Part shown: positions 9,308-18,881 of the stretch, one piece after another
Layout: the number at the start of each line of letters is the position of its first letter
How positions within the stretch are numbered: position 1 is the stretch's first letter
Assembly (NCBI RefSeq): GCF_001580995.1
Contig: NZ_LHZU01000141.1
Coordinates: 1 to 64,000 of the forward strand
Direction: 5' to 3'
Source of the DNA: Acetobacter senegalensis
GTDB taxonomy: Bacteria > Pseudomonadota > Alphaproteobacteria > Acetobacterales > Acetobacteraceae
DNA: 64,000 nucleotides
Made by a program: the position numbers and the translations under genes
Notes under the pieces: model-generated
Seen by the model: only the letters and a program-made list of their open reading frames with translations
The model's database searches: none
What the model was told of the DNA's origin: nothing

Positions 9308-9495
9308 CCCAATATTCTCTCGTTCTTTCATAAAATCATATGACCTGCCTCTTGATCAGGAACCATAGAAAAAGCCATGTTTTCCATCTGTGATTGGGAA
9401 GCTACGAGAACGCCTTAAGGAATGGCGAGTATTATCCTGAGCTTCTTTTCCATCGCCTCAATCATGATCTGGATGGTCTGAATGGCGATCAGAGC

Positions 9496-9658
9496 GAGAG
9501 GCTGTTTGAGCCGTTTGTCTGCTCAGCGTGATAGGTCTTTATATAGCGGAATAGTTTGGATTTTTGTGCCTATGGCCCGTAGTGCTCTCCCAATCCACCT
9601 GCCGGGTTCAAAACACCAATCACCAACTCGGAATTGATGGTGTTTCAAACAGGCTCTC
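9496..9658. mobile_element. Candidate 163-bp MITE-like or IS remnant
   Basis: The left end reads GAGAGGCTGTTTGA and the right end, read on the minus strand, GAGAGCCTGTTTGA: 13 of 14 bases are identical in inward-facing orientation. The trinucleotide AGC flanks both sides and could be a target duplication, or chance. No transposase is encoded inside. Copies of the end motif recur elsewhere in the window. Confidence 0.4.
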
Positions 9659-9678
9659 AGCGGAAGAACCAGCGGGGC

Positions 9679-9708
9679 AGAAGAAAGGGGTAAAATCCCG
9701 TTTCTTCT
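9679..9708 (-). terminator. Hairpin downstream of the peptide transporter
   Basis: AGAAGAAA and TTTCTTCT (9679-9686 and 9701-9708) enclose an inner GGG/CCC pair. The hairpin lies 27 bases after the transporter stop codon on the minus strand. There is no long T run after it, so the terminator call is moderate. Confidence 0.45.
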
Positions 9709-9734
9709 ACCCCGTTACCATAAATGTGCGGAAA

Positions 9735-11234
9735 TTATTCCGCTTGCCGGGCTTCCTGCGCGGCACGATGCTGCGCATCCCACCGGCGGGTGAACGGCAG
9801 GCACAGTGCAAAAAGCAACGTGCAACCAACAGCCAACAAGAACAGGGTGCGGAACAACCCTGCATAGATAGGCAATGTTACAGATGGGTCCCCACCACTT
9901 ACGGCAGACCCCATAGCAGCCAGATTGGCCATCATGCTGCCCAGATACATGGCGACCCCGTTTGATACACAATAACTGCCCATCATGAAGCCGCCCACAT
10001 TGGCAGGCACATAACGCGCCACCACGGCCAGACCCAGAGCACTGATCAGCAACTCTCCAACAGACAAGGCACCGTAAGCCCAGAACATCACCCACGGAGA
10101 CACAAGGGTTGTGCTTGTGGCCGCACTCCACCACCAGATCAGAAAGGCCAGTGCTACCAACGAGAACCCAACAATAAATTTCTCGGCAATGGGAAAACTC
10201 CATCCCCGATCTTCCATGGCTTTATACAGCCAGGACAGAACAGGGCTGGCAGCCATGATCCACACCGGATTAAGTGCCTGAAACTGCCCGGCGGACATGG
10301 AAAACAGCGGCACACCAAACAGCGTAAACTGAGACTGCACATCACGCAGCGCAAACAGCGTGAGTGACGTGACCATCTGCTGATAAAATACAAAATACAG
10401 CATGGTCTGCACAATCAACAGATAAGCCAACCGCAGGCCGGGCCGATGCGCTGGCGTTGCCCGCCGGTACAACAGAACCCAGATAATGCCGATAACCAAC
10501 GCCGCAATCCAGACACAGGCCTTCCCTGCTGCGGGCACGCCCAGAATGCCCACCATGACCACAAGGGCCACCACCACCCCGGCCAGCACACCGGCAAGAT
10601 GCCGGGGCACAATAAGCCGGAAATCCGGCGCGGAACCGATATTCCGCAAGCGGCTCCGGAAAATTCCATAGCAGACAAGGCCAAACACCAACCCGGCCGA
10701 ACATACCAGAAAGGGCGGGCCCCACCCGTAATGCTGCTGCAACCACGGTGTTAACAGGAGCGAAAACGTGGAACCAACGTTGATGCTCATGTAATAAATG
10801 GTGAAAGCCACATCTATCCGGGCATCATCCCCTTCATAGATACGGCGTACCAGATTGGCGGCATTGGCCTTGAACAGGCCGTTCCCCAAGGCAATGACGG
10901 CCAGCGCCACGAACAGGGCAAACTGCCCACCCAGATCCAGCCCCAGCAGAGCATAGCCAATGGCCAGCACGGCGGCCCCCATTGTCATGGTGCGCCGGGA
11001 CCCCAGCAGGGCGTCTCCAATCCAGCCACCAATAGCCGGGGCGGCATAGGTCACGGCGGAAAACGTGCCCCACAGCAGATTGGCCTGAGCATCATCAAAC
11101 CCAAGGCGTTGCACCATATACAGCAGCAGGATGCCCTGCATGCCGTAGAACCCGAACCGTTCCCACAGTTCGATAGCCAGCACGACTGAGAAAGACTGCG
11201 AACGTGTTGGCGAAGAAGACAAAGATGCCGTCAT
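9735..11234 (-). CDS. POT/PTR2 family proton-coupled oligopeptide transporter
   Basis: A 499-residue inner-membrane symporter that imports di- and tripeptides with protons. The hallmark ELWERFGFYGMQG in the first membrane helix contains the proton-coupling ExxER motif, and GNGLFKANAANLV and FTIYYMSINVGS match the PTR2 signature blocks. The overall layout resembles E. coli DtpA/DtpB with 12-14 membrane helices. The ATG at 11234 has AGGA four bases upstream; the GTG at 11261 is an alternative with the SD too close. It appears to be monocistronic and divergent from icd. Confidence 0.93.
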   Translation of the reverse strand: MTASLSSSPTRSQSFSVVLAIELWERFGFYGMQGILLLYMVQRLGFDDAQANLLWGTFSAVTYAAPAIGGWIGDALLGSRRTMTMGAAVLAIGYALLGLDLGGQFALFVALAVIALGNGLFKANAANLVRRIYEGDDARIDVAFTIYYMSINVGSTFSLLLTPWLQQHYGWGPPFLVCSAGLVFGLVCYGIFRSRLRNIGSAPDFRLIVPRHLAGVLAGVVVALVVMVGILGVPAAGKACVWIAALVIGIIWVLLYRRATPAHRPGLRLAYLLIVQTMLYFVFYQQMVTSLTLFALRDVQSQFTLFGVPLFSMSAGQFQALNPVWIMAASPVLSWLYKAMEDRGWSFPIAEKFIVGFSLVALAFLIWWWSAATSTTLVSPWVMFWAYGALSVGELLISALGLAVVARYVPANVGGFMMGSYCVSNGVAMYLGSMMANLAAMGSAVSGGDPSVTLPIYAGLFRTLFLLAVGCTLLFALCLPFTRRWDAQHRAAQEARQAE

Positions 11235-11477
11235 AAAGTCCTGACCATATTGTGATAACACTCCCTAGAACAGATATGCCTACCCCGTGCAAGCTGCGGG
11301 AAACTGGCCTTTTATGAGCACACTCCGCCAAGGCAGGCACGCCTGCAACGGCTGTGCTGTCAGGAATGTGAATAGCCGCTGGCTCTCAAGGCTTTTAATT
11401 CGTTCATCCGCCTCTTGCATGATGCCCATACGCATTGCGCAAATTTTTCGAGATTTTTTCTGGAACGGATTTCAACC

Positions 11478-12698
11478 ATGGCAAAAATCAAGGTCAAAAA
11501 CCCCGTCGTAGAGATGGATGGTGATGAAATGACCCGTATTATCTGGCATTTCATCCGGGAACGGCTGATTTTGCCCTATCTCGATATTGACCTGAAATAC
11601 TATGATCTGGGCATTGAACATCGTGACGCCACGGACGACAAGGTGACGGTTGAGGCAGCCGAAGCCACAAAACGCTATGGCGTTGCGGTGAAATGCGCCA
11701 CCATCACCCCGGATGAAGCCCGCGTGAAGGAATTCGGGCTGAAGCGGATGTATCGCTCCCCCAATGGCACCATCCGCAACATTCTGGATGGCACCATCTT
11801 CCGCGAACCGATCATCTGCTCAAACGTGCCGCGTCTGGTTCCACACTGGACCAAACCGATTGTCATCGGTCGTCACGCCTATGGCGATATCTATCGCGCG
11901 GCGGAAACCAAGATCCCCGGCCCCGGCAAGGTTACCCTTACCTATGTGCCGGAAGGTGGCGGTGAAACCGTGACGCTGGATGTGCATGACTTCAAGGGCC
12001 CCGGTGTGGCCCTTGGCATGCACAACACCCGCGCCTCCATTGAAGGCTTTGCCCGCGCTTCCCTCTCCTACGGGCGGGATCGTGGTCTGCCGGTGTATCT
12101 GTCCACCAAGAACACCATTCTGAAAGCCTATGATGGCATGTTCAAGGATGTGTTTCAGGAAGTGTACGACAAAGAGTTCAAGGCAGACTTCGAAAAAGCC
12201 GGCCTGACCTACGAACACCGCCTGATTGATGACATGGTAGCCTGCGCCCTGAAGTGGAACGGCGGGTATGTCTGGGCCTGCAAGAACTATGATGGCGACG
12301 TGCAGAGCGACATTGTGGCACAGGGCTTTGGCAGCCTCGGGCTGATGACCTCCGTTCTGCTGAACCCCACGGGAGATGTGGTGGAAGCTGAAGCCGCCCA
12401 CGGCACAGTTACCCGCCACTTCCGTGAACACCAGAAGGGCAAGCCCACCAGCACCAACCCCATTGCCTCCATTTTCGCATGGACACGCGGGCTGGCGTAC
12501 CGTGGCAAGTTTGATGACACCCCGGACGTGGTGCATTTTGCTGAAACACTGGAAAAAGTGTGTATCGACACGGTGGAATCCGGCCAGATGACCAAGGACC
12601 TCGCCATTCTGGTTGGCAAGGATACAAAATGGCTGGACACGCAGCCTTTCCTTGATGTGCTGGATGCCGGGCTGAAAAAGGAACTCGCCAAATCCTGA
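11478..12698 (+). CDS. icd: NADP-dependent isocitrate dehydrogenase
   Basis: It catalyses oxidative decarboxylation of isocitrate to 2-oxoglutarate in the TCA cycle. The 406-residue sequence beginning [20 protein letters not shown] is the homodimeric eukaryotic-like type (IDH1/IDH2-like) common in alphaproteobacteria, rather than the E. coli-type Icd. The substrate-binding blocks KSPNGT-like (RSPNGTIRN) and NYDGDVQSD are present. An upstream frame start at 11415 is rejected because the family starts at the MAKIKV segment. A strong terminator follows. Confidence 0.95.
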   Translation: MAKIKVKNPVVEMDGDEMTRIIWHFIRERLILPYLDIDLKYYDLGIEHRDATDDKVTVEAAEATKRYGVAVKCATITPDEARVKEFGLKRMYRSPNGTIRNILDGTIFREPIICSNVPRLVPHWTKPIVIGRHAYGDIYRAAETKIPGPGKVTLTYVPEGGGETVTLDVHDFKGPGVALGMHNTRASIEGFARASLSYGRDRGLPVYLSTKNTILKAYDGMFKDVFQEVYDKEFKADFEKAGLTYEHRLIDDMVACALKWNGGYVWACKNYDGDVQSDIVAQGFGSLGLMTSVLLNPTGDVVEAEAAHGTVTRHFREHQKGKPTSTNPIASIFAWTRGLAYRGKFDDTPDVVHFAETLEKVCIDTVESGQMTKDLAILVGKDTKWLDTQPFLDVLDAGLKKELAKS

Positions 12699-12725
12699 CC
12701 TGAAACATCCTTCAGGTAGCATGGC

Positions 12726-12758
12726 AGAGGGGGCGCTCCTGGGCGCTCCCTCTTTTTT
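12726..12758 (+). terminator. Rho-independent terminator of icd
   Basis: AGAGGGGGCGC pairs with GCGCTCCCTCT and is followed by TTTTT, about 30 bases after the icd stop codon. Confidence 0.88.
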
Positions 12759-12856
12759 ATGGGTAATGTTGTAGGGCTACCCCATTGCGCCCGCCCGCGT
12801 GGTAGCGCAAAAAAACAGCTTTCATCAGCCGGACCAAAGGGGAGATCCGCCGCGCC

Positions 12857-13876
12857 ATGACTGACATGCCGATTGAGACAGACGTCGCCATTATCGGCGC
12901 TGGCCCTGCCGGGCTTTTTGCCGCCTTTCAATGCGCCATGTTGCGCCTGCGGTGTTTGTTAATTGACGTTCTGCCGGAAGTAGGTGGCCAGTGCGTGGCG
13001 CTGTACCCAGAAAAACCCATCTATGATATTCCGGCCTGCCCGGCGGTAGAAGGGGCGCAGCTTATTGCCAATCTTGAAAAACAGATTGAACCTTTTGCCA
13101 TCCCTCGCCTGCTGAAACACCGCATTGAAAGCCTGACCGGCCACCGCGGCGCCTTTACGCTGGGCACGGACAAAGGGGCGCAGGTCAACAGTAAGGCTGT
13201 TATCATTGCTGCCGGGGCGGGTGCTTTCGGCCCCAACCGGCCGCCACTTGATGGGCTGGATGCCTTTGAAGGCACAGGAGCCGTGCAGTATTACGTGCGC
13301 CGGAAAGCTGATTTTGAAGGCCGACGCATTGTGATTGCCGGCGGCGGCGATTCCGCACTGGACTGGGCTCTGGCGCTGAAAGACAAGGCGGAAAAACTGT
13401 ATCTTGTTCACCGTCGGGATCGCTTCCGTGGCGCGCCGGAAAGCCTGCGCCTGTTGGATGAAGCTGTTGCCGCAGGGCAGATTGAAAAAGTGGTGCCTTA
13501 TCAGCTTCATGCCCTGCGTGGGCAGAACGGCGTGCTGGAAGCTGTGGAGGTTGCAGATCTGGATGGCGCAACCCGTGCGCTAGAGGCCGATACCCTTCTG
13601 CCCTTCTTCGGGCTGGCAACAGACCTTGGCCCCATTGCCCGTTGGGGCGTGGATACCGTGCGTTCCACCATCCCGGTTGTGCCCTCAAGTTGTGAAACCA
13701 ACATGCCCGGCGTGTTCGCCATTGGCGATGTGGCCACCTACCCCGGCAAACTGAAACTCATTCTGCAGGGCTTCAGTGAAGGGGCCATGGCTGCGCATGC
13801 CATCTACCCCATTGTGAACCCGGATCAAGCGCTGCATTTTGAATACTCCACCAGCAAAGGGGTTCCCGCTGCCTGA
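12857..13876 (+). CDS. Ferredoxin-NADP reductase, thioredoxin reductase-like type
   Basis: A 339-residue flavoprotein that moves electrons between NADP(H) and ferredoxin or flavodoxin. The FAD-binding motif IIGAGPAGLFAAFQ is at the N-terminus, the NADPH-binding motif IAGGGDSALDWAL in the middle, and FAIGDVATYPGK near the end. The redox CxxC of thioredoxin reductases is absent, which places it in the TrxR-like FNR group (YumC type). The start is supported by GGGGAGA. The stop is about 130 bases before alr; linkage is not obvious. Confidence 0.88.
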   Translation: MTDMPIETDVAIIGAGPAGLFAAFQCAMLRLRCLLIDVLPEVGGQCVALYPEKPIYDIPACPAVEGAQLIANLEKQIEPFAIPRLLKHRIESLTGHRGAFTLGTDKGAQVNSKAVIIAAGAGAFGPNRPPLDGLDAFEGTGAVQYYVRRKADFEGRRIVIAGGGDSALDWALALKDKAEKLYLVHRRDRFRGAPESLRLLDEAVAAGQIEKVVPYQLHALRGQNGVLEAVEVADLDGATRALEADTLLPFFGLATDLGPIARWGVDTVRSTIPVVPSSCETNMPGVFAIGDVATYPGKLKLILQGFSEGAMAAHAIYPIVNPDQALHFEYSTSKGVPAA

Positions 13877-14008
13877 GACCGACCTTTGCGTCCTTTTCAC
13901 TCTTATGGATAATAAGGTCTCTTGAACGGAAAGAGGGAAAGCAGCCATGCATATGATAAGGCCAGACCGCCTTCTTCTGCTTTCCCTCCCCCGAATCCCC
14001 TCGGCCTC

Positions 14009-15139
14009 ATGAGCATACCGCCGCAGAATGGATGGGAAGGTGGCCGCCTGCTGATTGATCTGGCCGCCATTGCCGCCAACTACATGATCCTTCACTCTCT
14101 TGCGGGGCCGCAGACAGAAGCTGGCGCGGCAGTGAAAGCCAATGCCTACGGGTTGGGCCTGGCTGAAATTGCGCCTGTTTTATACGAGGCTGGCTGCCGC
14201 ACTTTCTTTGTGGCGCATCTGGCCGAAGGCGTGGCCCTGCGGAGCCTGATTGCCCCGGACAGCCGTATTTTCGTGCTGCATGGCCCACCACCCGATACCG
14301 CACCCGCATTTCTGGCCCATAATCTGCTGCCCGTGCTGAACAGCCTGCCGCAGATTCAGGAATGGCAGGCTCTTGCCCAAAATGAAAAGAGTGCCCTCCC
14401 TGCGGCCTTGCAGCTGGATACCGGTATGTCCCGTTTTGGGCTGACAGAAGACGACGTGAACGCACTCAGCCACAATAACGGGCTGGCCGGAATTGAAACC
14501 ATACTGGTGATGAGCCATCTGGCGTGCGCTGATACACCAGAGCACCCGCTGAACCGGCACCAACTGGACACTTTTGAACGCTTGCGTAAACGGCTGCCAC
14601 CGGCTCCGGCGAGCCTCTCCGCCTCATCCGGCATATTTCTTGGGCCGGAGTGGCGGTTTGACCTCGTGCGACCAGGGGCTGCCCTATACGGAATCAATCC
14701 CACACCGGGGCAACCGAACCCAATGCAGCCCGTCATTCGGCTGCAAGCCCGTGTGATCCAGACGCGCCACGTACCGGCTGGAGCCCATGTTGGCTATGGC
14801 GCGACCTTTGTGACCCAACGCCCCACTAACATCGCATTGTTGGGCATTGGGTATGGAGATGGCTTTCCGCGAAGGCTTGGCGGAAAAGGTGTGGCCGTTT
14901 TTCCTGAACAGCCTGACATCAAACTGCCAATAATCGGGCGTATCTCCATGGACTCACTCGCTGTGGATATTACGGATCTTGCAGGGCTGCCCCCCGCGCC
15001 CGGCGTAGCTTTTGATCTGATTGGCCCCCATAACCCCCTTGATGAAACGGCTTTTCTGGCAGACACCATCGGCTACGAATTGCTGACAGATCTCGGTTCA
15101 CGCTACCACCGCACCCACCACGATCCCCGGAAAGGATGA
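14009..15139 (+). CDS. alr: Alanine racemase
   Basis: It interconverts L- and D-alanine for peptidoglycan and, here, probably for alanine catabolism. It has 376 residues. The PLP lysine is K43 in AVKANAYGLG and the catalytic Tyr is in HVGYGATF (about residue 265). GRISMDSLAVDIT and GYGDGFPR are family blocks. A longer frame begins at a TTG (13922) but its extra 29 residues do not look like the family, so the ATG at 14009 is taken. dadA starts four bases after the stop, making this an alr/dadX-dadA operon. Confidence 0.93.
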   Translation: MSIPPQNGWEGGRLLIDLAAIAANYMILHSLAGPQTEAGAAVKANAYGLGLAEIAPVLYEAGCRTFFVAHLAEGVALRSLIAPDSRIFVLHGPPPDTAPAFLAHNLLPVLNSLPQIQEWQALAQNEKSALPAALQLDTGMSRFGLTEDDVNALSHNNGLAGIETILVMSHLACADTPEHPLNRHQLDTFERLRKRLPPAPASLSASSGIFLGPEWRFDLVRPGAALYGINPTPGQPNPMQPVIRLQARVIQTRHVPAGAHVGYGATFVTQRPTNIALLGIGYGDGFPRRLGGKGVAVFPEQPDIKLPIIGRISMDSLAVDITDLAGLPPAPGVAFDLIGPHNPLDETAFLADTIGYELLTDLGSRYHRTHHDPRKG

Positions 15140-15143
15140 CACC

Positions 15144-16400
15144 GTGAAAATCATCGTTCTCGGCGCCGGCGTCATTGGCACCACCTCTGCCTGGTACCTG
15201 TCCAAACTGGGCCATGAAGTGACCGTGGTGGACCGCCAGCCTGCACCCGGGCTTGAAACCTCTTTTGCCAATGCAGGGCAGGTTTCGCCCGGATATTCCA
15301 CGCCCTGGGCAGGACCATCCTTGCCGTTACAGGCCATGAAGTGGATGCTCCAGCGGCACCATAGTCCGCTTGTTATCCGCAAGCGGTTTGATCTGGCCAT
15401 GTTCCGGTGGATTGAGCAGCTTCTGAAAAACTGCAACGCCCATGCCTATGACATCAACAAATCCCGCATGTTGCGCGTTGCTGAATACAGCCGTGACTGT
15501 CTGGACGCGCTGCGTGAAGAAACCGGCCTGACGTATGATGACCGCCAACGCGGGCTGATCCAGCTTTTCCGCACCAACAAACAGGTGGACAAGATTCAGC
15601 GGGATATGCGCCTGCTCTCTGAAAGCGCCATTCCCCATACGCTGCTGACGGTAGACCAGATTCTGGAACACGAACCCGGCCTGGCCCATGCACGACACCT
15701 GTTGAAAGCAGGGCTGTATCTACCGGGAGATGAATCGGGCGATGCCCACGTTTTCACGCAACGCCTTGCCAAGATGGCGGAAGCTCAGGGCGTCACCTTC
15801 CTTTACAATACCACTATCAAAGGAATGGATGCCGCTGCGGATGAGATCATGTCTGTCCGCACCAGCGCTGGCCATCTGCGGGCAGATGCCTATGTCGTGT
15901 CTATGGGCAGCTACAGCCCATTATTGCTGAAACCATTGGGAATTCACCTGCCTGTTTATCCGGTAAAAGGCTATTCCCTCACGCTGCCCCTGACAGATGA
16001 AAGCCACGCCCCTTCGTCCACTGTGAATGATGAAACCTACAAGGTTGCCATCACGCGGCTGGGCAACCGTATCCGGGTAGGCGGCACGGCTGAATTAACG
16101 GGCTATAATCTGCGCCTCAGCCCGGACCGGCGCGAGACACTTGAGCTCTCGTTCTCTGAACTGTTTGGCGGGGGAGATCTGTCAGCCGCAACATACTGGA
16201 CAGGCCTGCGCCCCAACACACCAGACGGCACACCCGTTATCGGCCCGGTATCCGCATTCAGAAACCTGTGGCTCAATACGGGTCATGGCACCTTGGGCTG
16301 GACCATGGCCTGTGGGTCAGGCCGTCTTATTGCTGATCTGATTCACGGCAGGAAGACCGATATCCCGGCTCTGGATCTTTCCCTCAGCCGTTACGCCTGA
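15144..16400 (+). CDS. dadA: D-amino acid dehydrogenase, small subunit type
   Basis: An FAD enzyme that oxidises D-alanine and other D-amino acids to 2-oxo acids and passes electrons to the respiratory chain at the inner membrane. The 418-residue product begins MKIIVLGAGVIGTTSAWYLS with the dinucleotide-binding GxGxxG. The segments SFANAGQVSPGYSTPW and NTGHGTLGWTMACGSG are diagnostic of DadA. The start is GTG with AAAGGA about 8 bases upstream. It is coupled to alanine racemase, so L-alanine can be converted to D-alanine and oxidised to pyruvate. Confidence 0.94.
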   Translation: MKIIVLGAGVIGTTSAWYLSKLGHEVTVVDRQPAPGLETSFANAGQVSPGYSTPWAGPSLPLQAMKWMLQRHHSPLVIRKRFDLAMFRWIEQLLKNCNAHAYDINKSRMLRVAEYSRDCLDALREETGLTYDDRQRGLIQLFRTNKQVDKIQRDMRLLSESAIPHTLLTVDQILEHEPGLAHARHLLKAGLYLPGDESGDAHVFTQRLAKMAEAQGVTFLYNTTIKGMDAAADEIMSVRTSAGHLRADAYVVSMGSYSPLLLKPLGIHLPVYPVKGYSLTLPLTDESHAPSSTVNDETYKVAITRLGNRIRVGGTAELTGYNLRLSPDRRETLELSFSELFGGGDLSAATYWTGLRPNTPDGTPVIGPVSAFRNLWLNTGHGTLGWTMACGSGRLIADLIHGRKTDIPALDLSLSRYA

Positions 16401-16433
16401 AGGTTTTCAAAGCAGCCCCTTAAATGCCCATAA

Positions 16434-16468
16434 AAAACGGGGCCGGAGAAATTCCCGGGCCCCGTTTT
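16434..16468. terminator. Bidirectional terminator between dadA and the small exported protein
   Basis: AAAACGGGGCC pairs with GGCCCCGTTTT. The A run on one side and T run on the other allow termination from both strands of the convergent genes. Confidence 0.85.
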
Positions 16469-16527
16469 CTGAATCAACCCTGTTCAGGCCAAAGACAGGC
16501 GGACCTTAAGCCCGCATTGCCTCCAGA

Positions 16528-16827
16528 TTACTGAGCAGAAGAATCGGTCCCTGAAGCATCGCCTTCAGCAGCCTTCTTGGTCTTCTTGTGACCATGATGG
16601 TGCTTCTTGCTGTGGTGCTTCTTGCTCTTCTTTTTGGTGCCTTCTTCCTTGCCGGTTTCAGCAGCACCAGAAGGAGCCGGAGCAGCTTCCGGGGTGGTCG
16701 GGGCTTCAGCGGTCGGAGCAGAAGGCGCAGCCGGTGCCGTAGCAGGCGCTTCCTGAGCAAAAGACGGAGCAGCCGCGCCCAGCAGAGCAACAGTGGACAG
16801 AGCTGCGAGAAGACGACGAGAAATCAT
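16528..16827 (-). CDS. Small exported Ala/Pro- and Lys/His-rich protein, unknown function
   Basis: A 99-residue protein with a clear Sec signal peptide (MISRRLLAALSTVALLGAAA, cleavage after SFA about residue 24). The mature part has an Ala/Pro/Glu-rich linker followed by a strongly basic Lys/His tract (about residues 65-87) and an acidic tail. No fold is recognisable and the mature protein is probably disordered. GGAGA lies about 9 bases before the chosen ATG; an upstream in-frame ATG at 16842 is less likely. The His tract could bind metal or cell-surface polymers. Such low-complexity exported proteins are common but uncharacterised in acetic acid bacteria. Confidence 0.7.
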   Translation of the reverse strand: MISRRLLAALSTVALLGAAAPSFAQEAPATAPAAPSAPTAEAPTTPEAAPAPSGAAETGKEEGTKKKSKKHHSKKHHHGHKKTKKAAEGDASGTDSSAQ

Positions 16828-17083
16828 GAAAAATGTCTCCAAGAATAATCAGGCCCATCTAGACCATGATTTATAATGCCAGAGCGGTGTATGAGATCAT
16901 GCATACGGCTGGCTTGGCATGAATCATATCATGCTGCAAAACGCGCGTCTCGCACTATAATTCTAAAAAACAGAAGCGTGCCGTGAGTTTGACGCAAGGC
17001 CACCTAACTCCCGACACAATCTCCTACAAGAGGGAAACCGGGCAGATGCCTGATTCCCCTCCTTCTGGCGAAGCACCCTGTTT

Positions 17084-18730
17084 TCAGGCGGCAAATACTT
17101 TGGATATCGCTGCCTGAGCTTCATCCTGAATCGCTTTCAGATGCGCTTCACTTTTGAAGCTTTCGGCATAGATCTTGTAAACATCTTCCGTGCCGGACGG
17201 ACGTGCTGCAAACCATCCATTTTCGGTCACAACCTTAAGGCCGCCAATCGGCGCATCATTCCCCGGCGCCCGTGTCAGCTTGCTGATGATCTTGTCCCCT
17301 GCAAGGGTTTCCAGCGGAAACTGCTCGGGTGTCAGCTTGCTCAGCTTGGCTTTCTGTTCGGGGGAAGCCGGAGCATCAATGCGGGCGTAGTAAGGTGTAC
17401 CCAGACGCGCGATGATCTCATGATAATGCACGCTCGGGTTCTTACCCGTTTTGGCCGTAATTTCCGCCGCCAGCAGGCCGAGAATGATCCCGTCCTTATC
17501 CGTGGTCCAGACCGTGCCATCACGCCGCAGGAAGGTGGCACCAGCACTTTCTTCCCCCCCGAAACCGAGGGAACCATCAAGCAGGCCGGGCACAAACCAT
17601 TTCAGCCCAACGGGTACTTCCACCAGTTTACGCCCGATATCCTTGGCAACACGGTCAATCAGGCCACTGCTGACCAGCGTTTTGCCAATGCCCAGATCCT
17701 TGCCCCATTCCGGACGATTCTGGAACAGATAGGAAATTGCTACAGCCAGATAATGGTTGGGGTTCATCAGGCCATCCGGCTGCGCCACAATACCGTGCCG
17801 GTCTGCATCCGTATCGTTAGCGAAAGCCACATCAAAACGGTCACCCATCTCGATCAGGCGCGCCATGGCATAAGGAGAGGAGCAGTCCATGCGGATCTGT
17901 CCGTCCCAGTCGGCCGTCATGAAGGAAAATGTCGGGTCCACTTCCGTGCTGACAACCGTGGCGTTCAGGCCGTAGCGGTCAATAATCGGCTGCCAGTACC
18001 CCACAGCAGCGCCACCCAGCGGATCAATGCCAATCTTTACCCCGGCATCCCGAATGGCCTTCATATCAATAACGGCGTCCAGATCTTCCACATACGGGGT
18101 CACGTAATCATGGCCCTTGATGCAGGCGGCTTTTTTGGCCTCTTCATACGGCAGGCGTTTTACATCTTTCATGCCATCAGCAAGAAAGCCGTTCGCCATA
18201 TCCTGAATGGCCTTGGTAATGCTTGTATCCGCCGGGCCGCCATTGGGGGGATTATATTTAAACCCGCCATCAGAAGGCGGGTTGTGGGAAGGCGTGATCA
18301 CCACCCCATCGGCCAGCCCCGTGGTGCGGCCTTTGTTATAGGTCAGAATGGCATGGGAAATAACGGGCGTGGGTGTGTAACCGCCTTTTTCATCAATCCG
18401 CACATCCAGACCATGTGCGGCAAAAACCTCGATAGCGGATTTCTGGGCCGGGCCGGAAAGAGCATGGGAATCCATGCCGATAAACAGCGGTCCATCAATA
18501 CCTTCCGCCTTCCGGTGGCGGCTGATGGCCTCGCAAATAGCCAGAATATGATTTTCGTTAAAGCTCGTATGGAATGAAGAGCCACGATGCCCGGATGTAC
18601 CAAAGGACACACGCTGCGTTGGGATCGAAACATCAGGCTTGCGATCATAATAGGCAGCAATCAGTGCTGGAATATCCGTCAGTTGAGCAGAAGGAAGAGT
18701 CTTGCCGGCCATAGGGCTGATCTGAACCAT
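17084..18730 (-). CDS. pgm: Phosphoglucomutase (alpha-D-glucose phosphate-specific)
   Basis: It interconverts glucose 1-phosphate and glucose 6-phosphate, linking central metabolism to UDP-glucose and exopolysaccharide. The 548-residue length is close to E. coli Pgm (546). [10 protein letters not shown] at about residue 45, the active-site Ser loop [11 protein letters not shown], the metal loop [11 protein letters not shown] and the sugar-binding [11 protein letters not shown] are all present, with the phosphate-binding [14 protein letters not shown] at the C-terminus. The ATG is preceded by TAAGGA. It appears to be monocistronic. Confidence 0.95.
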   Translation of the reverse strand: MVQISPMAGKTLPSAQLTDIPALIAAYYDRKPDVSIPTQRVSFGTSGHRGSSFHTSFNENHILAICEAISRHRKAEGIDGPLFIGMDSHALSGPAQKSAIEVFAAHGLDVRIDEKGGYTPTPVISHAILTYNKGRTTGLADGVVITPSHNPPSDGGFKYNPPNGGPADTSITKAIQDMANGFLADGMKDVKRLPYEEAKKAACIKGHDYVTPYVEDLDAVIDMKAIRDAGVKIGIDPLGGAAVGYWQPIIDRYGLNATVVSTEVDPTFSFMTADWDGQIRMDCSSPYAMARLIEMGDRFDVAFANDTDADRHGIVAQPDGLMNPNHYLAVAISYLFQNRPEWGKDLGIGKTLVSSGLIDRVAKDIGRKLVEVPVGLKWFVPGLLDGSLGFGGEESAGATFLRRDGTVWTTDKDGIILGLLAAEITAKTGKNPSVHYHEIIARLGTPYYARIDAPASPEQKAKLSKLTPEQFPLETLAGDKIISKLTRAPGNDAPIGGLKVVTENGWFAARPSGTEDVYKIYAESFKSEAHLKAIQDEAQAAISKVFAA

Positions 18731-18881
18731 TACTGTAAAAATCCTTACATCTCTACGGGCTATCGGCTAACGCCCGAACTCCTGAATGGCATGCAGAAAA
18801 CCATGGATTGTGCTGGATGCCCAGAGAGGAGTGGCCCGACAGCAGGAAAAAGCGGGCAGACTAGTGCCCCTTGCCATCACC

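Larger units (their letters stand above)
9308..9734. other. Non-coding gap with degenerate mobile-element traces
   Basis: About 430 bases hold no credible gene. They contain a pair of facing 14-base inverted repeats (9496-9509 and 9645-9658) and a strong hairpin near 9679-9708. A minus-strand frame in the middle is interrupted by stop codons and is not recognisable. Confidence 0.5.

Noticed and set aside
9441-9540. Minus-strand fragment suggestive of a transposase remnant
   Set aside because: Translation is short, interrupted by stops, and not recognisable, so only the end repeats are reported.
17141-18577. 478-codon frame antisense to pgm
   Set aside because: Shadow of the phosphoglucomutase gene; no family resemblance.
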